Assembly: GCF_032075065.1 (NCBI RefSeq) | Contig: NZ_DAMAZC010000255.1 | Coordinates: 1-5,622 of the forward strand | Direction: 5' to 3' | Length of the DNA stretch: 5,622 bases | Origin: Atlantibacter sp032075065 | GTDB lineage: Bacteria; Pseudomonadota; Gammaproteobacteria; Enterobacterales; Enterobacteriaceae | Shown here: in pieces, positions 5,264-5,622 of the stretch | Layout: the number at the start of each line of letters is the position of its first letter | How positions within the stretch are numbered: the stretch's first letter is position 1 | Program-made: the position numbers and the translations under genes | The notes under the pieces: model-generated | What the model was told of the DNA's origin: nothing | The model's input: the letters and a program-made list of their open reading frames with translations, nothing else | The model's database searches: none

Positions 5264-5306
5264 TCACCGCACATCGCGAACCGCGAATTAAGAGGGTTCA
5301 GTTTTT

Positions 5307-5622
5307 ATGGATTCACTCGTCGTCCCCAGTCTGGACACACTGCGCCACTGGCTTGAACAGTTAGAGGTGAGTTTCTTCGAGTGCGATACCTGCCAGGCGT
5401 TGCATTTGCCCCACATGCAAAATTTTGACGGCATCTTTGATGCCAAAATCGATTTGCTGGATAACACCATACTGTTCTCGGCGCTGGCGGAAGTTAAACC
5501 GTCCGCGCTGCTGCCGCTGGCCTGCGATTTGTCGGCGATTAACGCCAGCTCCCTGACGGTGAAAGCCTTCCTGGATATTCAGGACGATAACATGCCGAAA
5601 ATGGTGGTGTGCCAGTCGCTGT
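5307..5622 (+). CDS. ybjN: YbjN family protein, N-terminal part (3' truncated by window)
   Basis: The frame opens with ATG at 5307 and stays open to the window edge, giving 105 residues of a protein that has 158 in E. coli. The start follows AGAGGG (5291-5296) by ten bases, and the N-terminus MDSLVVPSLDTLRHWLEQL parallels E. coli MTSLVVPGLDTLRQWLDDL. Conserved stretches such as FFECD-CQALHLPHMQNFDG and LSAINASSLTVKAFLD are present. The protein has no signal peptide or membrane segment and should be cytosolic. A C-x-x-C-like pair (ECDTCQ, residues 26 and 29) is visible. YbjN has the fold related to type III secretion chaperones. In E. coli its level affects motility, biofilm and stress phenotypes, and it can suppress a temperature-sensitive ybjN/coaA-type defect; the biochemical role is not settled. 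It is the last gene of the ybjC-nfsA-rimK-ybjN cluster. Confidence 0.93.
   Translation, partial: MDSLVVPSLDTLRHWLEQLEVSFFECDTCQALHLPHMQNFDGIFDAKIDLLDNTILFSALAEVKPSALLPLACDLSAINASSLTVKAFLDIQDDNMPKMVVCQSL

Noticed and set aside
4524..5267. Long minus-strand ORF of 247 codons opposite rimK
   Set aside because: It is a by-product of GC-rich rimK coding on the other strand. It is rich in Ser, Arg, Pro and Thr, has no recognisable domain or ribosome binding site, and rimK is certain.
1..5622. Mobile element, CRISPR, toxin-antitoxin or defence system
   Set aside because: All genes fit one conserved enterobacterial core order. There are no repeats with regular spacers, transposase motifs, integrase sites or foreign gene cassettes.

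Overview
The window comes from the chromosome of a gamma-proteobacterium of the family Enterobacteriaceae. Gene content and order match the Escherichia coli K-12 segment rcdA(ybjK)-rybB-ybjL-ybjM-grxA-ybjC-nfsA-rimK-ybjN. The proteins are close to their E. coli counterparts but not identical: YbjM is strongly diverged, GrxA is 88 rather than 85 residues, and YbjL has one extra C-terminal residue. This points to a relative outside Escherichia, of Enterobacter/Kosakonia/Klebsiella type. That placement is an inference from remembered sequences. There is no insertion sequence, phage gene, CRISPR array, tRNA or rRNA, and nothing looks like an acquired island.

Left part (1-2040): the 3' end of a TetR-type regulator gene (rcdA) runs rightward. 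Facing it on the minus strand are the small RNA gene rybB, with a recognisable sigma-E promoter and an intrinsic terminator, and then ybjL, a large 'AspT/YidE-type' transporter gene. RybB lies in the 3' flank of ybjL and its terminator is the first one downstream of ybjL, so the two transcripts probably share it.

Middle (2041-3195): a 287-bp divergent intergenic region separates ybjL from ybjM, a small membrane protein gene of unknown function. A strong bidirectional terminator separates ybjM from the convergent grxA (glutaredoxin 1). A 196-bp divergent control region lies between grxA and ybjC. In E. coli the two sides of this region answer to OxyR (grxA) and SoxS/MarA/Rob (ybjC-nfsA).

Right part (3196-5622): ybjC, nfsA, rimK and ybjN run co-directionally as the known operon. 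ybjC overlaps nfsA by 17 bases, rimK follows after 77 bases, and ybjN (cut by the window edge) follows after 134 bases that hold a weak terminator-like hairpin. The cluster joins redox functions (glutaredoxin, oxygen-insensitive nitroreductase), modification of ribosomal protein S6 (RimK) and small proteins of unclear function.

I found no clearly new biological system. The points most worth a second look are the rybB locus and its possible antisense reading from rcdA, the dual-frame ybjC/nfsA overlap, the sharp codon-use change inside ybjL, and the possible leader ORF and hairpins upstream of ybjM and ybjN.
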